Source: Collinsella sp. AF02-46-1 (GTDB taxonomy: Bacteria > Actinomycetota > Coriobacteriia > Coriobacteriales > Coriobacteriaceae). Taken from it: a stretch of DNA of 35,102 nt. This document shows positions 1 to 7,654 of this stretch, piece after piece (position 1 is the first letter of the stretch; the number at the start of each line of letters is the position of its first letter). The stretch is taken from contig NZ_QSBV01000003.1 in the NCBI RefSeq assembly GCF_003465825.1, forward strand, positions 1 through 35,102, written 5' to 3'. A model generated the notes under the pieces. That model was given only the letters and a program-made list of their open reading frames with translations. It had not been told where the DNA came from and did no database searches. The translations under genes and the position numbers were made by a program.

Positions 1-81
1 TTAATGTGCTCTCCGTCGTGAGCAGGACTGTAGAGCAGCAAACTTAACCCCTGCCCCGGCACCCGGCGGGCAAGCCCTCCC

Positions 82-146
82 TTGTACTCCATCTCACTAA
101 AGTGTATGATTCTGAAGGTTACATGACTCACTTTACCTAACTAAAG
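82..146 (+). promoter_or_regulatory. Promoter and operator-like repeats of amino-acid ABC operon
   Basis: A sigma70-type promoter can be read as TTGTAC (82-87), 17 bp, TATGAT (105-110). The spacer ends with the palindrome CACTAAAGTG (95-104), touching the -10 box. Downstream, before the ribosome site, lies the inverted repeat CTTTACCTAACTAAAG (131-146), which shares the ACTAAAGT half-site. A site against the -10 and one past the start fit a repressor. The same CTTTA-N6-TAAAG form occurs upstream of ilvE at 33512-33527. Bases 1-81 hold no gene I can support; a 14-codon open tail ending at 47 could be the end of an upstream gene. Confidence 0.5.
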
Positions 147-166
147 TACCATCAAGGGGGAATACC

Positions 167-1024
167 ATGAATACCGATATGTCTCGTCGTCAGTTTGTTG
201 GTCTAGCCGGCTCGCTCGCCACGGTGCTTGGCCTTGGTCTTGTCGGCTGCGGCGGTGCCGATAAGGGCTCCGCTGCCGGCTCTGCCGCGGCCAAGGATGT
301 GAAGGGCGCTGCGGAGTCCAAGAAGCTCGTGGTGGGCTTTGATAAGTCCTATCCTCCGTACGGCTTTGTGGGCGACGATGGCGAGTACACCGGCTTTGAT
401 CTCGATCTTGCCAAGGCCGTTGCCGATAAGCAGGGCTGGGAGGTCAAATACGAAGCCATCGATTGGGATGCCAAGGACACACTGCTCAACTCCGGCGCCA
501 TCAACTGCATTTGGAACGGCTTTACCATGGAGGGCCGCGAGGACGATTACACGTTCTCCGAGCCGTACATGCTCAACGAGCAGGTGCTGGTGGTAAAGAA
601 GGATGCGGGCATCAAGAGCTGGGACGATCTTGCCGGCAAGACCGTGATTACCCAGACCGATTCCGCTGCGCAGGATGTACTCGAGGGTGACCAGAAGGAT
701 CTGGCGGCGACGTTTGCCACGCTTGACACGATCGGCGAGTACAACACGGCCTTTATGCAGCTCGAGAGCGGCGCGGTCGATGCCGTGGCTTGCGACCTTT
801 CGATTGCCCAGTATCAGCTTGCCGCCAAGCCCGATGCTTATACGCAGCTTGATGAGCCGCTGTCCAGCGAGCACTACGCCGTCGGCTTTAAGAAGGGCGA
901 CACCAAGTCGGCCGACGCCGTGACCGAGTCGCTCAAGGCGCTCTACGAGGACGGCACGGTCAAGGACCTGTGCGACAAGTATTCAAGCTATGGTCTATCT
1001 TTCGATAATTGGGTGCTCAAGTAA
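167..1024 (+). CDS. Amino-acid ABC transporter substrate-binding lipoprotein
   Basis: This is the extracellular solute receptor of a polar amino-acid uptake system (SBP_bac_3 family, like GlnH/FliY), 285 aa. The N-terminus has a twin-arginine signal (SRRQFV, residues 6-11) followed by a lipobox ending LVGC, so the mature protein should be lipid-anchored at Cys28 after Tat export. The solute-binding domain begins near residue 53 with KLVVGFDKSYPPYGF and the typical GFDLDLAKAV, and contains the two-lobe family pattern up to the end. The ATG follows AAGGGGG at 154-160. The stop overlaps the permease start by one base, so the two are translationally coupled. The exact amino acid is not readable; glutamine, cystine, arginine or histidine are all possible for the family. 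Confidence 0.93.
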   Translation: MNTDMSRRQFVGLAGSLATVLGLGLVGCGGADKGSAAGSAAAKDVKGAAESKKLVVGFDKSYPPYGFVGDDGEYTGFDLDLAKAVADKQGWEVKYEAIDWDAKDTLLNSGAINCIWNGFTMEGREDDYTFSEPYMLNEQVLVVKKDAGIKSWDDLAGKTVITQTDSAAQDVLEGDQKDLAATFATLDTIGEYNTAFMQLESGAVDAVACDLSIAQYQLAAKPDAYTQLDEPLSSEHYAVGFKKGDTKSADAVTESLKALYEDGTVKDLCDKYSSYGLSFDNWVLK

Positions 1025-1677
1025 TGTCTATTCAGGTCATGATGCAGATGCTTGGCCAGGGATTCTTGGTCAGCTTGCAGCTGTTTGTGCTGACGCTGCT
1101 CGGGTCGATTCCGCTGGGAATCCCCGTGGCGTTCATGCGCATGAGCAAAATTGCGCCACTTCGCTGGATCGCGCGCATCTATATTTCGGTGATGCGTGGC
1201 ACACCGCTCATGCTGCAGATGTTTGCCATCTACTTTGCCCCGTACTACGTGTTCGGCATCTCGCTCACGCCCGATTCCAAATGGACGGCATGCGTCGTGG
1301 CGTTCATCATCAACTACGCCGGCTACTTTGCCGAGATCTATCGCTCGGGCCTGCAGTCCATTCCGCGCGGTCAATACGAGGCTGCCGAGGTGCTGGGCTA
1401 TTCGCGCGTGCAGACGTTTCTGTATATCGTGATGCCGCAGGTCGCCAAGCGTATTCTGCCGGCGATGGGCAACGAGATCATCACGCTGGTCAAGGACACG
1501 TCGCTGGCGTTTGCCATTGGCGTGGGTGAGATGTTCTCGACGGCCAAGGCGTTGGTTGCCTCGCAGGTGAGCATGGTGCCGTTTGCGATTGCGGCGTTGA
1601 TCTACTGGGTCTTTAACTTTGTGGTCGAGATGCTGCTGGGCGCCGCCGAGAAACAATTGGATTATTACCATGACTAG
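1024..1677 (+). CDS. Amino-acid ABC transporter permease
   Basis: Inner-membrane permease of the HisM/GlnP type, 217 aa from the ATG at 1024, which shares its A with the stop of the binding protein (TAATG). A TTG five codons upstream is in frame but is less likely. The protein has several hydrophobic spans and the conserved cytoplasmic EAA loop near residues 118-150 (EAAEVLGYSRVQTFLYIVMP), which docks on the ATPase. Length matches the family. It works with the lipoprotein before it and the ATPase after it, as a homodimer by analogy with other one-permease systems. Confidence 0.93.
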   Translation: MSIQVMMQMLGQGFLVSLQLFVLTLLGSIPLGIPVAFMRMSKIAPLRWIARIYISVMRGTPLMLQMFAIYFAPYYVFGISLTPDSKWTACVVAFIINYAGYFAEIYRSGLQSIPRGQYEAAEVLGYSRVQTFLYIVMPQVAKRILPAMGNEIITLVKDTSLAFAIGVGEMFSTAKALVASQVSMVPFAIAALIYWVFNFVVEMLLGAAEKQLDYYHD

Positions 1678-1838
1678 ATCGTTCCGCCGTTCTAACGAAC
1701 GGCGGACTGCTCGACGCTGCGCGCGTGCCTGACGGCCAATCTGCTCCTCAAGCCGTCGCTTGCGTACAGAAGTACGCGGCGCTCCTCTTTCGGAGCACAT
1801 TGTCTCGCCAGTCACACGCTCGCTGACTTTTTAAACAC
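1678..1838. other. Intra-operon spacer with three hairpins
   Basis: The tight operon is broken here by about 160 nt with no gene. It contains a 10-bp stem with a TAAC loop (1683-1692 with 1697-1706), GCGTAC/GTACGC (1762-1767 with 1772-1777) and GCTCC/GGAGC (1781-1785 with 1792-1796). None is followed by a U-run, so these look like RNA-stability or processing structures or a decayed repeat rather than terminators. The first bases, GTTCCGCCGTTCTAAC, recur with one change after the glmS stop (21980-21995). Confidence 0.5.
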
Positions 1839-1850
1839 ATGGAGGTTCCC

Positions 1851-2615
1851 GTGTCCGGAACGGTAATGAATATATCGAACGCGCGCAAGGCGTTTGGCGG
1901 CAATGAGGTGCTCAAGGATATTTCGCTCGAGGTAAAGCGTGGCGAGGTCGTGGCGATTATCGGGCCTTCGGGTGGCGGCAAGTCCACGCTGCTGCGCTGC
2001 GCCACGCTGCTCGAGACGCTCGACGGCGGCTCGCTCTCGTTTGGCGACCTTGCGGTTGCGACGGATGCGGGATCGGGTGCGATATATGCGAAGGGAGATG
2101 TTCCCAAGCAAGCGCGTTCGCGTTTTGGTCTGGTATTCCAGAACTACAATCTGTTCCCGCACTATACGGTGATGAAAAACATCATCGACGCGCCGGTCCG
2201 CGTGCTCAAGCGCCCGCGCGAGCAGGCAGAGGCGCGTGCGCGTGAGTTGATCGCGCAGATGGGGCTTACGGGCAACGAGAACAAGGTGCCGTGTGAGCTT
2301 TCGGGCGGTCAGCAGCAGCGCGTGAGTATTGCCCGCGCCCTGGCGCTCGATCCGGAAATCTTATTCTTTGACGAGCCGACTTCAGCGCTCGATCCCGAGC
2401 TGACGGCCGAGGTGCTGCGTGTCATTAAGGACCTGGCGGCGCAGAATATGACGATGGTAATCGTGACCCACGCGATGCAATTTGCACGCGATGTTGCCGA
2501 CCGCGTGGTCTTTATGGACGGCGGTCGCATTGTCGAGGAGGGGCCTGCCGAGCAGGTCATAGACCATCCGCGCGAGCGGCGCACACGTGAGTTCTTGAGC
2601 CGTATCGAGGGATAG
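1851..2615 (+). CDS. Amino-acid ABC transporter ATP-binding protein
   Basis: GlnQ/HisP-class ATPase that powers the transporter encoded just upstream. Visible motifs are Walker A GPSGGGKST, the Q-loop region VFQNYNLFPH, the signature LSGGQQQR, Walker B ILFFDEP and the H-switch VIVTHAM. The start is best placed at GTG 1851, because GGAGG at 1841-1845 lies five bases before it; the in-frame ATG at 1839 would overlap that ribosome site. This gives 254 aa, normal for the family. A small insert (ATDAGSGAIYAKGDVPKQAR) lies between the Walker A region and the Q-loop. A terminator follows the gene. Confidence 0.92.
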   Translation: MSGTVMNISNARKAFGGNEVLKDISLEVKRGEVVAIIGPSGGGKSTLLRCATLLETLDGGSLSFGDLAVATDAGSGAIYAKGDVPKQARSRFGLVFQNYNLFPHYTVMKNIIDAPVRVLKRPREQAEARARELIAQMGLTGNENKVPCELSGGQQQRVSIARALALDPEILFFDEPTSALDPELTAEVLRVIKDLAAQNMTMVIVTHAMQFARDVADRVVFMDGGRIVEEGPAEQVIDHPRERRTREFLSRIEG

Positions 2616-2648
2616 GCTCAGGTATTTACTCAACTATTAATTGAGGCG

Positions 2649-2687
2649 AAGCCGCCACAGGTCTTACGGTCTGTGGCGGCTTTTTGT
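2649..2687 (+). terminator. Intrinsic terminator of amino-acid ABC operon
   Basis: A perfect 12-bp stem (2649-2660 with 2671-2682) with a 10-nt loop is followed by TTTTGTTT. It sits 33 nt after the ATPase stop. Confidence 0.9.
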
Positions 2688-2689
2688 TT

Positions 2690-2925
2690 ACATCGACGGG
2701 GTTCAATAATTGCCTCACAAGCTTGTCTCTTCCTCTCGCCGCCTGTATTCATACGTGTGCCGAAAGGTATGCATGGACAGCCGTCCGTGAGGGTAGGGTG
2801 GTGGCATAGGACATTTGGAGGGTGAGTCGGCTCGGCTGCCGACCATGCTGCTCCCGGGACGGCACCGACCGCGAACTCTCCCCGTTGGCGTCGCGCAATG
2901 CGCGCGGCCCTGCAAGGAGGTCATC
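2690..2925 (+). other. Long structured leader of the EF-G-like gene
   Basis: The 236 nt before the start codon hold no convincing gene. Small stems are visible: a GAAA-loop hairpin near 2753-2772, GTCGGC/GCCGAC (2826-2831 with 2838-2843) and a GCGC-rich stem near 2891-2906. A frame open into the gene from 2815 has no ribosome site and lacks family similarity, so I treat it as untranslated. I do not recognise a known riboswitch class here. Confidence 0.35.
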
Positions 2926-5001
2926 ATGGGTGCTCCCAAGACCGGTAATGTAAGGAACGTGGTGCTCGTAGGCCAAGGCGGGGTGGGCAAGACTTCACTC
3001 GCCGAGGCCATGCTCCACCTTTCTGGCAAGACCGCCCGCCTGGGCGGCCACGACGGCACCAAGCCCACGCTCGACTATGACCCCGAAGAGGTCAAGCGTG
3101 CGTTTTCCATCTCGACGACCATTGCACCGATCGACTGGAAGGGCGCGCGTGTCAATGTGCTCGATGCCCCGTGCTACCCCGACTTTATCGGCGACGCCTT
3201 TGCCGCGATGAGCGTCTGCGAGACGGCTCTGTTTGTAGTCGACGCCGAGGCCGGCCCGCAGCCTACGACGGTTAAGCTCTGGTATGCCGCCGAGGACCTG
3301 CGCCTGGCGCGTGCGGTGTTCGTGAACCGCCTGTCGCGCTCCGAGGCCAGCTTTGCGACCACGATGGAACTGCTGCAGGAGCGCTTTGGTACGCGCCTGG
3401 GCGCCGTGACCCTTCCCTGGGGCGAGGGCGAGGACTTCGACGGCATCATCGACCTGGTGCGCATGAAGGCACGCCATTGCAACGGCGCCGAAGCCGTTGA
3501 GTCGGAGATTCCCGAAGAGTATCGTGCCCAGGCCGAGGAGGCCCATGACCATCTGTGCGAGCTGGTGGCCGAGGCTGACGACGAACTGATGATGAAGTAC
3601 TTGGAAGGCGAGGAGACGCTGACGCAGGAGGAGCTTGAAGGCCTGCTGTCGAAGGCGATCGCCGAGCGCATCTTTGTGCCGGTCTTTGCGGGCGATTGCA
3701 TTAAGGAGCAGGGCATCAACTCGCTGATGGACGATATCGCCACGTACTTCCCGGCGCCGACGGACTACGGCGAGATGCCGCTCATCGACGGCGATTCGCT
3801 TAAGATCTCGAGTGACGATGACCGTCCTGTGGCGTTTGTGTTTAAGACCCTGGCCGATCCGCAGCAGGGTCGCATCAGCTTTATCAAGGTGCTGACGGGT
3901 ACGCTTGAGCCGGGCCTTGAGCTGATCAACGCGCGCACTCGCAAGAGCGATCGTCTGGCTCACTTGTATGTGATGTGCGGCCGCGACATGACCGAGGTCG
4001 GGCACGCATATGCCGGCGATATCATCGTGGCGCCCAAGCTGGCGGCCGAGACGGGCGATACGCTCTCGATTACCGGCAAGGTCGAGGCTGCGGCATTTAA
4101 GTTCCCCAACTCGCAGTACCGCATTGCCATCGAGGCTGAGAACCGCGGTGACGAGGAGAAGCTCTATACGTTTATCGAGAAGGCGTGCAAGGCTGATCCG
4201 ACCATGAGCATCGACCGCGACGAGGAGACCGGCCAGACCATCATTTCGGCGGTGGGCGAGGCACAGGTTTCGGTCCTGCTCAATCGCCTTGAGGACCGTA
4301 CCAAGGTCGTGGCCAAAAGCGTGCCGATCCGCATTCCGTATCGCGAGACCATCCGCCGCACGGCAAGTGCCCAGGGCCGCCACAAGAAGCAGACCGGCGG
4401 CGCCGGTCAGTATGGCGACTGCTGGCTGCGCGTTGAGCCGCTCATTGGACCCGACGGCACGAGCGATGGCTATGAGTTTGTGGACGAGGTCGTAGGTGGC
4501 CGTATTCCGCGCTCGCTGATCCCCGCCGTGGACAAGGGTGTCCAGGAGACTATGAAGGACGGCATCATTGCCGGCTACCCGCTCACGGGCATTCGCGTGG
4601 CTGTGTACGACGGCTCGTATCACAGCGTCGACTCCAACGAGATGGCGTTCCGCGCGGCGGCTCGCATCGGCCTGCGCAAGGCGTGTGCCGATGCCGACCC
4701 GGTGGTGCTGGAGCCCATCGAGGAAATCACGGTGACTATCCCAGAGAGCTACGCCGGCGCCGTGATGGGCGACATCTCGGCCTCGCGTGGTCGCGTGACG
4801 GGCATGGAGACCGATGAGCGCGGCGACACCGTGGTCATCGCCCAGGCGCCGCTGGCCGAGCTGACGGATTATTCGACGCGTCTGCGCTCCATCACGCGCG
4901 GCACGGGCGACTTTACCATGAAGCCCGCAGGCTATGAGCAGGTGCCTTATGACGTTCAGGCCAAGCTGGTCGAGCGCTATGAGGAGGGCCGCGCCAAGTA
5001 G
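2926..5001 (+). CDS. Elongation factor G-like GTPase (EF-G2 type)
   Basis: A five-domain translation-factor GTPase of 691 aa. The start ATG at 2926 follows AAGGAGG (2914-2920). G1 is GQGGVGKT (residues 16-23). G3 reads DAPCYPDF where true EF-G has DTPGHVDF, and G4 reads VNRLSR where the family has VNKMDR, so the guanine-reading Asp is replaced by Ser. Domains II to V follow, including ADPTMSIDRDEETGQTIISA (domain III) and the domain IV stretch around residues 500-600. This pattern matches the EF-G-like paralogs of actinobacteria rather than housekeeping FusA. FusA2-type proteins are reported to bind GTP but to lack normal ribosome-stimulated hydrolysis; whether this one does is unknown. Tet(M)-type ribosome protection is an alternative but less likely. 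Confidence 0.85.
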   Translation: MGAPKTGNVRNVVLVGQGGVGKTSLAEAMLHLSGKTARLGGHDGTKPTLDYDPEEVKRAFSISTTIAPIDWKGARVNVLDAPCYPDFIGDAFAAMSVCETALFVVDAEAGPQPTTVKLWYAAEDLRLARAVFVNRLSRSEASFATTMELLQERFGTRLGAVTLPWGEGEDFDGIIDLVRMKARHCNGAEAVESEIPEEYRAQAEEAHDHLCELVAEADDELMMKYLEGEETLTQEELEGLLSKAIAERIFVPVFAGDCIKEQGINSLMDDIATYFPAPTDYGEMPLIDGDSLKISSDDDRPVAFVFKTLADPQQGRISFIKVLTGTLEPGLELINARTRKSDRLAHLYVMCGRDMTEVGHAYAGDIIVAPKLAAETGDTLSITGKVEAAAFKFPNSQYRIAIEAENRGDEEKLYTFIEKACKADPTMSIDRDEETGQTIISAVGEAQVSVLLNRLEDRTKVVAKSVPIRIPYRETIRRTASAQGRHKKQTGGAGQYGDCWLRVEPLIGPDGTSDGYEFVDEVVGGRIPRSLIPAVDKGVQETMKDGIIAGYPLTGIRVAVYDGSYHSVDSNEMAFRAAARIGLRKACADADPVVLEPIEEITVTIPESYAGAVMGDISASRGRVTGMETDERGDTVVIAQAPLAELTDYSTRLRSITRGTGDFTMKPAGYEQVPYDVQAKLVERYEEGRAK

Positions 5002-5037
5002 CGTGTGGCGTTGCCTGTAACATGCATGCCGGTGCAA

Positions 5038-5071
5038 GGGCCGCTCTGGGTAATCCGGGGCGGCTCTTTTT
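5038..5071 (+). terminator. Intrinsic terminator of the EF-G-like gene
   Basis: A 12-bp stem with three G-U pairs (5038-5049 with 5055-5066) and loop GTAAT is followed by TTTTT. Confidence 0.88.
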
Positions 5072-5115
5072 GATCCCCGGTGGGGTTGCAAACCGGTTTT
5101 TGTCGTGGCTCGGGG

Positions 5116-6099
5116 CTAGTCTCCCGAGGCCTGGTTGCGGCCGGTGGCATAGTCGATCTGCACATGCGGCTGCAGGTTGTAGCAATATACGTGGAAACAG
5201 AGGGTCTTGCCGTGGTCCTCGACCGATTGCGCCTCAAGGCGTACGCCACGGCAGACAAGCTCCTCTTCGTTATACATGGGCGTGACGCGGTAGAGCACAT
5301 GGTTGCCCGTATCGTGAATATAGTTGAGAATCTGCTCTTCAAACGGTAGCATGCCCGTCTCGTTGAGATAGCGCGTGCCGGTGAGGAGATTCTTGCGGTT
5401 GGCGTTTTCGCCGCAGAGCGACCAGGCGATAAGGTGGCAGCGGTTGTAGAGGCTCTGGCCCGGAATAAAGTCGTAGCGCTGCTGATGCCAGCCGGCGGGG
5501 TGGATACGCGAGATATCGCTGCGCTTGCCCTGACCGAGTGACTCGGGGCCCACGCAGGCGAGCGCCTTGCGGGTGCGACCCAAGCTGTCGAGCTTGGAGA
5601 ACTTCTTAAAGCAGCCCTCTTCTGTAGCGCGCCCGTATTCATCGAGTGTGAACGACGGCGTGCCGAGCGGGTGTGTGCTGTCGGCGCGAAGGGCAACGTA
5701 GGGGTTACCGGCGTAGTCAGGAACGCTGCTGAGGTATACGCCGCGGGCGCGGTCGAGATCGGGGTTTTCGACCTCGTCGACGGGGGTGGCGGCACTGTCC
5801 GCGGAAGCCTCGTCGACGGTGTCGCTCGTGGCGGAATCGGAGTCATCGCCAGAGTCTTGGCTATTTTGAGAGTCCGAGGAGCTCGCTGTTCCCGATTCGA
5901 GTCGAGCGACCAGGTCTGCCTCGTCATCGGTGCGGCTGGGACTCTCGTCTTGCTTCTCGGCCAGGGCCGCTGCCTGCTCATCACTTTGCGGCGACAACAG
6001 CTTGGGCGCTCCGTCGAGCGACCCCGTGAACAGCGCAAACCCCAGCACCACGGCGGTGCCGATGGAAAGTACTTGCTTGTAGACGGACTTGCGCGACAT
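5116..6099 (-). CDS. Secreted or membrane-anchored DNA/RNA non-specific endonuclease
   Basis: 327 aa. A hydrophobic segment at about residues 10-26 acts as signal or anchor, followed by an acidic Ser/Asp/Glu-rich linker (about 35-115) and a nuclease domain (about 120-325). The catalytic core NRCHLIAWSL (219-228, His222) and KNLLTGTRYLN (236-246) match the beta-beta-alpha metal nuclease family of streptococcal EndA/MF3 type (Endonuclease_NS_2); the usual DRGH is NRCH here. Such enzymes degrade extracellular DNA for nutrition, uptake or escape from DNA nets. The ATG has AGGAG five bases upstream. It is followed on the same strand by no partner gene; the LacI gene lies 129 nt upstream. Confidence 0.85.
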   Translation of the reverse strand: MSRKSVYKQVLSIGTAVVLGFALFTGSLDGAPKLLSPQSDEQAAALAEKQDESPSRTDDEADLVARLESGTASSSDSQNSQDSGDDSDSATSDTVDEASADSAATPVDEVENPDLDRARGVYLSSVPDYAGNPYVALRADSTHPLGTPSFTLDEYGRATEEGCFKKFSKLDSLGRTRKALACVGPESLGQGKRSDISRIHPAGWHQQRYDFIPGQSLYNRCHLIAWSLCGENANRKNLLTGTRYLNETGMLPFEEQILNYIHDTGNHVLYRVTPMYNEEELVCRGVRLEAQSVEDHGKTLCFHVYCYNLQPHVQIDYATGRNQASGD

Positions 6100-6228
6100 T
6101 GAGGCTCCTGGATGGACGGTTGGGAATCTACCAGTCTAGCAGGAGCCGGCAGAGGCCGTTCTGTCGAACAAATACTTAAGATTTGGGACAAACGCTACTG
6201 GTTCATTTGCTTCATATTTGACGTATGG

Positions 6229-7239
6229 CTAGATCGAGGTGGAGTCGAGCCAGTTGAGCTTGCACTCGAGAATGCGCTGCTCGCCGGGTTGGCTGCTGCC
6301 ATCAAGCAAGGCGAGCAGCATCTCGGCCGCCTCCCTGCCTTCCTGGTCGACGGGCTCGATGATCGTGGAGACGGTCGGCGTGGTGAGGTTGGTCCAGTCT
6401 CCGCAGTTGAGTCCCAAAAGACCTATTTGCTGCGGAAGTAGATGGGCCATGGGTTGGAGGGCCTTGTAGACACGGGGAAGCGCCCATTGGTTTTGTACGA
6501 AGATGAGCGTGCGCTTGGCGGGGTTGAACTTGTATTTAAAGTATTCGGTGAGCTCGTTGATCGACGGCTTGTTGTGATCGATGGGGATGGCTTTGTAGAG
6601 CTGCCCATTCGCGGCCAATGCCTCGGCATATCCCTGAAAACGTTCCATGCGAGTGCGCATTTCGGTCATGTTGGCGGCGATGGAAAAGAAGTCTTCGTAG
6701 CCGGCGTCGAGAAGCGCCTGCGTGGCATTGTACACGCCGTCGTAGAGGTTGGTTTTGATCCAGCTGGTGCCTGGGCTGTAGATGGCCGCGTCAAAAAAGA
6801 CGACGGGCTTGTCGGCGCGCTTGATGCGGTCGTGGACTGCCTTGAAATTTGCCGTGGGCTGGATGATAAAACCATCGACGCCCAGTGAGAGCATTTTGTC
6901 GACATACATGAGCTCGGTCTCGGGGTTAAAGTTGCTCGTACAAACGACTGTCTGGTAGCCCGCGGGGAGCATGACCTGCTCCATGCCGTTGAGGACGAGG
7001 CCCGCCCATTTGTTGGTGTTATCCAAGATGATGATGGCGATGACGTGGGTCTGCTTGCCGGTGAGCGTTTGCGCTTGGGCGTTGGGAACGTATCCGAGTT
7101 CCTTGATGACGCGCGCAATCTTTGCCTGCGTCTTCTCGCTAAGCTTTTCTCGTTTGTCGTTGAGGTAATACGAGACGCTTGCCGTCGAGGTTCCCGCCTC
7201 TCGAGCGACGTCTGCGATCGTAACGCGCTGTTTTGCCAC
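6229..7239 (-). CDS. LacI-family regulator of the adjacent sugar operon
   Basis: 336 aa repressor with an N-terminal helix-turn-helix (VTIADVAREAGTS then ASVSYYLN, residues 6-27), hinge, and periplasmic-binding-protein-like sensor domain. The start is GTG at 7239 because AAGGAG (complement of 7245-7250) lies five bases ahead of it; an in-frame ATG 12 codons earlier lacks such a site. It is transcribed away from the PTS/GatZ/transaldolase/transketolase operon, and the shared 415-nt gap has inverted repeats suitable for LacI binding, so it probably controls that operon in response to its sugar or sugar phosphate. The ligand is unknown. Confidence 0.9.
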   Translation of the reverse strand: MAKQRVTIADVAREAGTSTASVSYYLNDKREKLSEKTQAKIARVIKELGYVPNAQAQTLTGKQTHVIAIIILDNTNKWAGLVLNGMEQVMLPAGYQTVVCTSNFNPETELMYVDKMLSLGVDGFIIQPTANFKAVHDRIKRADKPVVFFDAAIYSPGTSWIKTNLYDGVYNATQALLDAGYEDFFSIAANMTEMRTRMERFQGYAEALAANGQLYKAIPIDHNKPSINELTEYFKYKFNPAKRTLIFVQNQWALPRVYKALQPMAHLLPQQIGLLGLNCGDWTNLTTPTVSTIIEPVDQEGREAAEMLLALLDGSSQPGEQRILECKLNWLDSTSI

Positions 7240-7654
7240 AGCGACTCCTTCCGACAGATGAGCATTTTCCAACATGATGACTTTGAGTCTTGGTGAGGGA
7301 TGCGCTTTGGTGAGCGACTTTTTCCTTTCATATGAGTATGCAACAAATGCGGTATATGGGTGGGGTCGAAATTTGTGACCGGCATGCGCATCTGCCGTCT
7401 ACCGAGAAAATCAAATACTTCTTGACTTTTGAAATCGAGGGTAAAATCGCAGGATTCATTTTTGGTTAAACGCATAACTAAATAGCGTAACCAACGCTCT
7501 GACCTGCGCGTTTACCGAAATAAACTGGCATTAAGAAAAACGAGCACCTATATTGGTCTTGTCGAAAAGACAGCAAGTCCAAACGGCAGGGGATGCTCCG
7601 GAGGCCTCCGCAAACGGTGTCTTGCGCACGCAACTCTATGAAAAGAGGGAAGCA
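7240..7654. promoter_or_regulatory. Divergent control region with LacI-type operators
   Basis: No gene lies in this gap. An inverted repeat TTGGTTAAACGC (7462-7473) and GCGTAACCAA (7485-7494) is followed by a third half-site GCGTTTACC (7508-7516). A plausible promoter for the PTS operon is CTGGCA (7525-7530), 18 bp, TATATT (7549-7554), placing the repeats just upstream of or around the -35 box. A TTGACT at 7422-7427 with TAAAAT at 7442-7447 has too short a spacer to be convincing. The frame open from 7553 into the EIIBC gene has no ribosome site, so I treat 7555-7654 as leader. Confidence 0.5.

Noticed and set aside
2815..2925. N-terminal extension of the EF-G-like protein from TTG 2815
   Set aside because: No ribosome site precedes it, the added residues are not like the family, and ATG 2926 has a perfect AAGGAGG.
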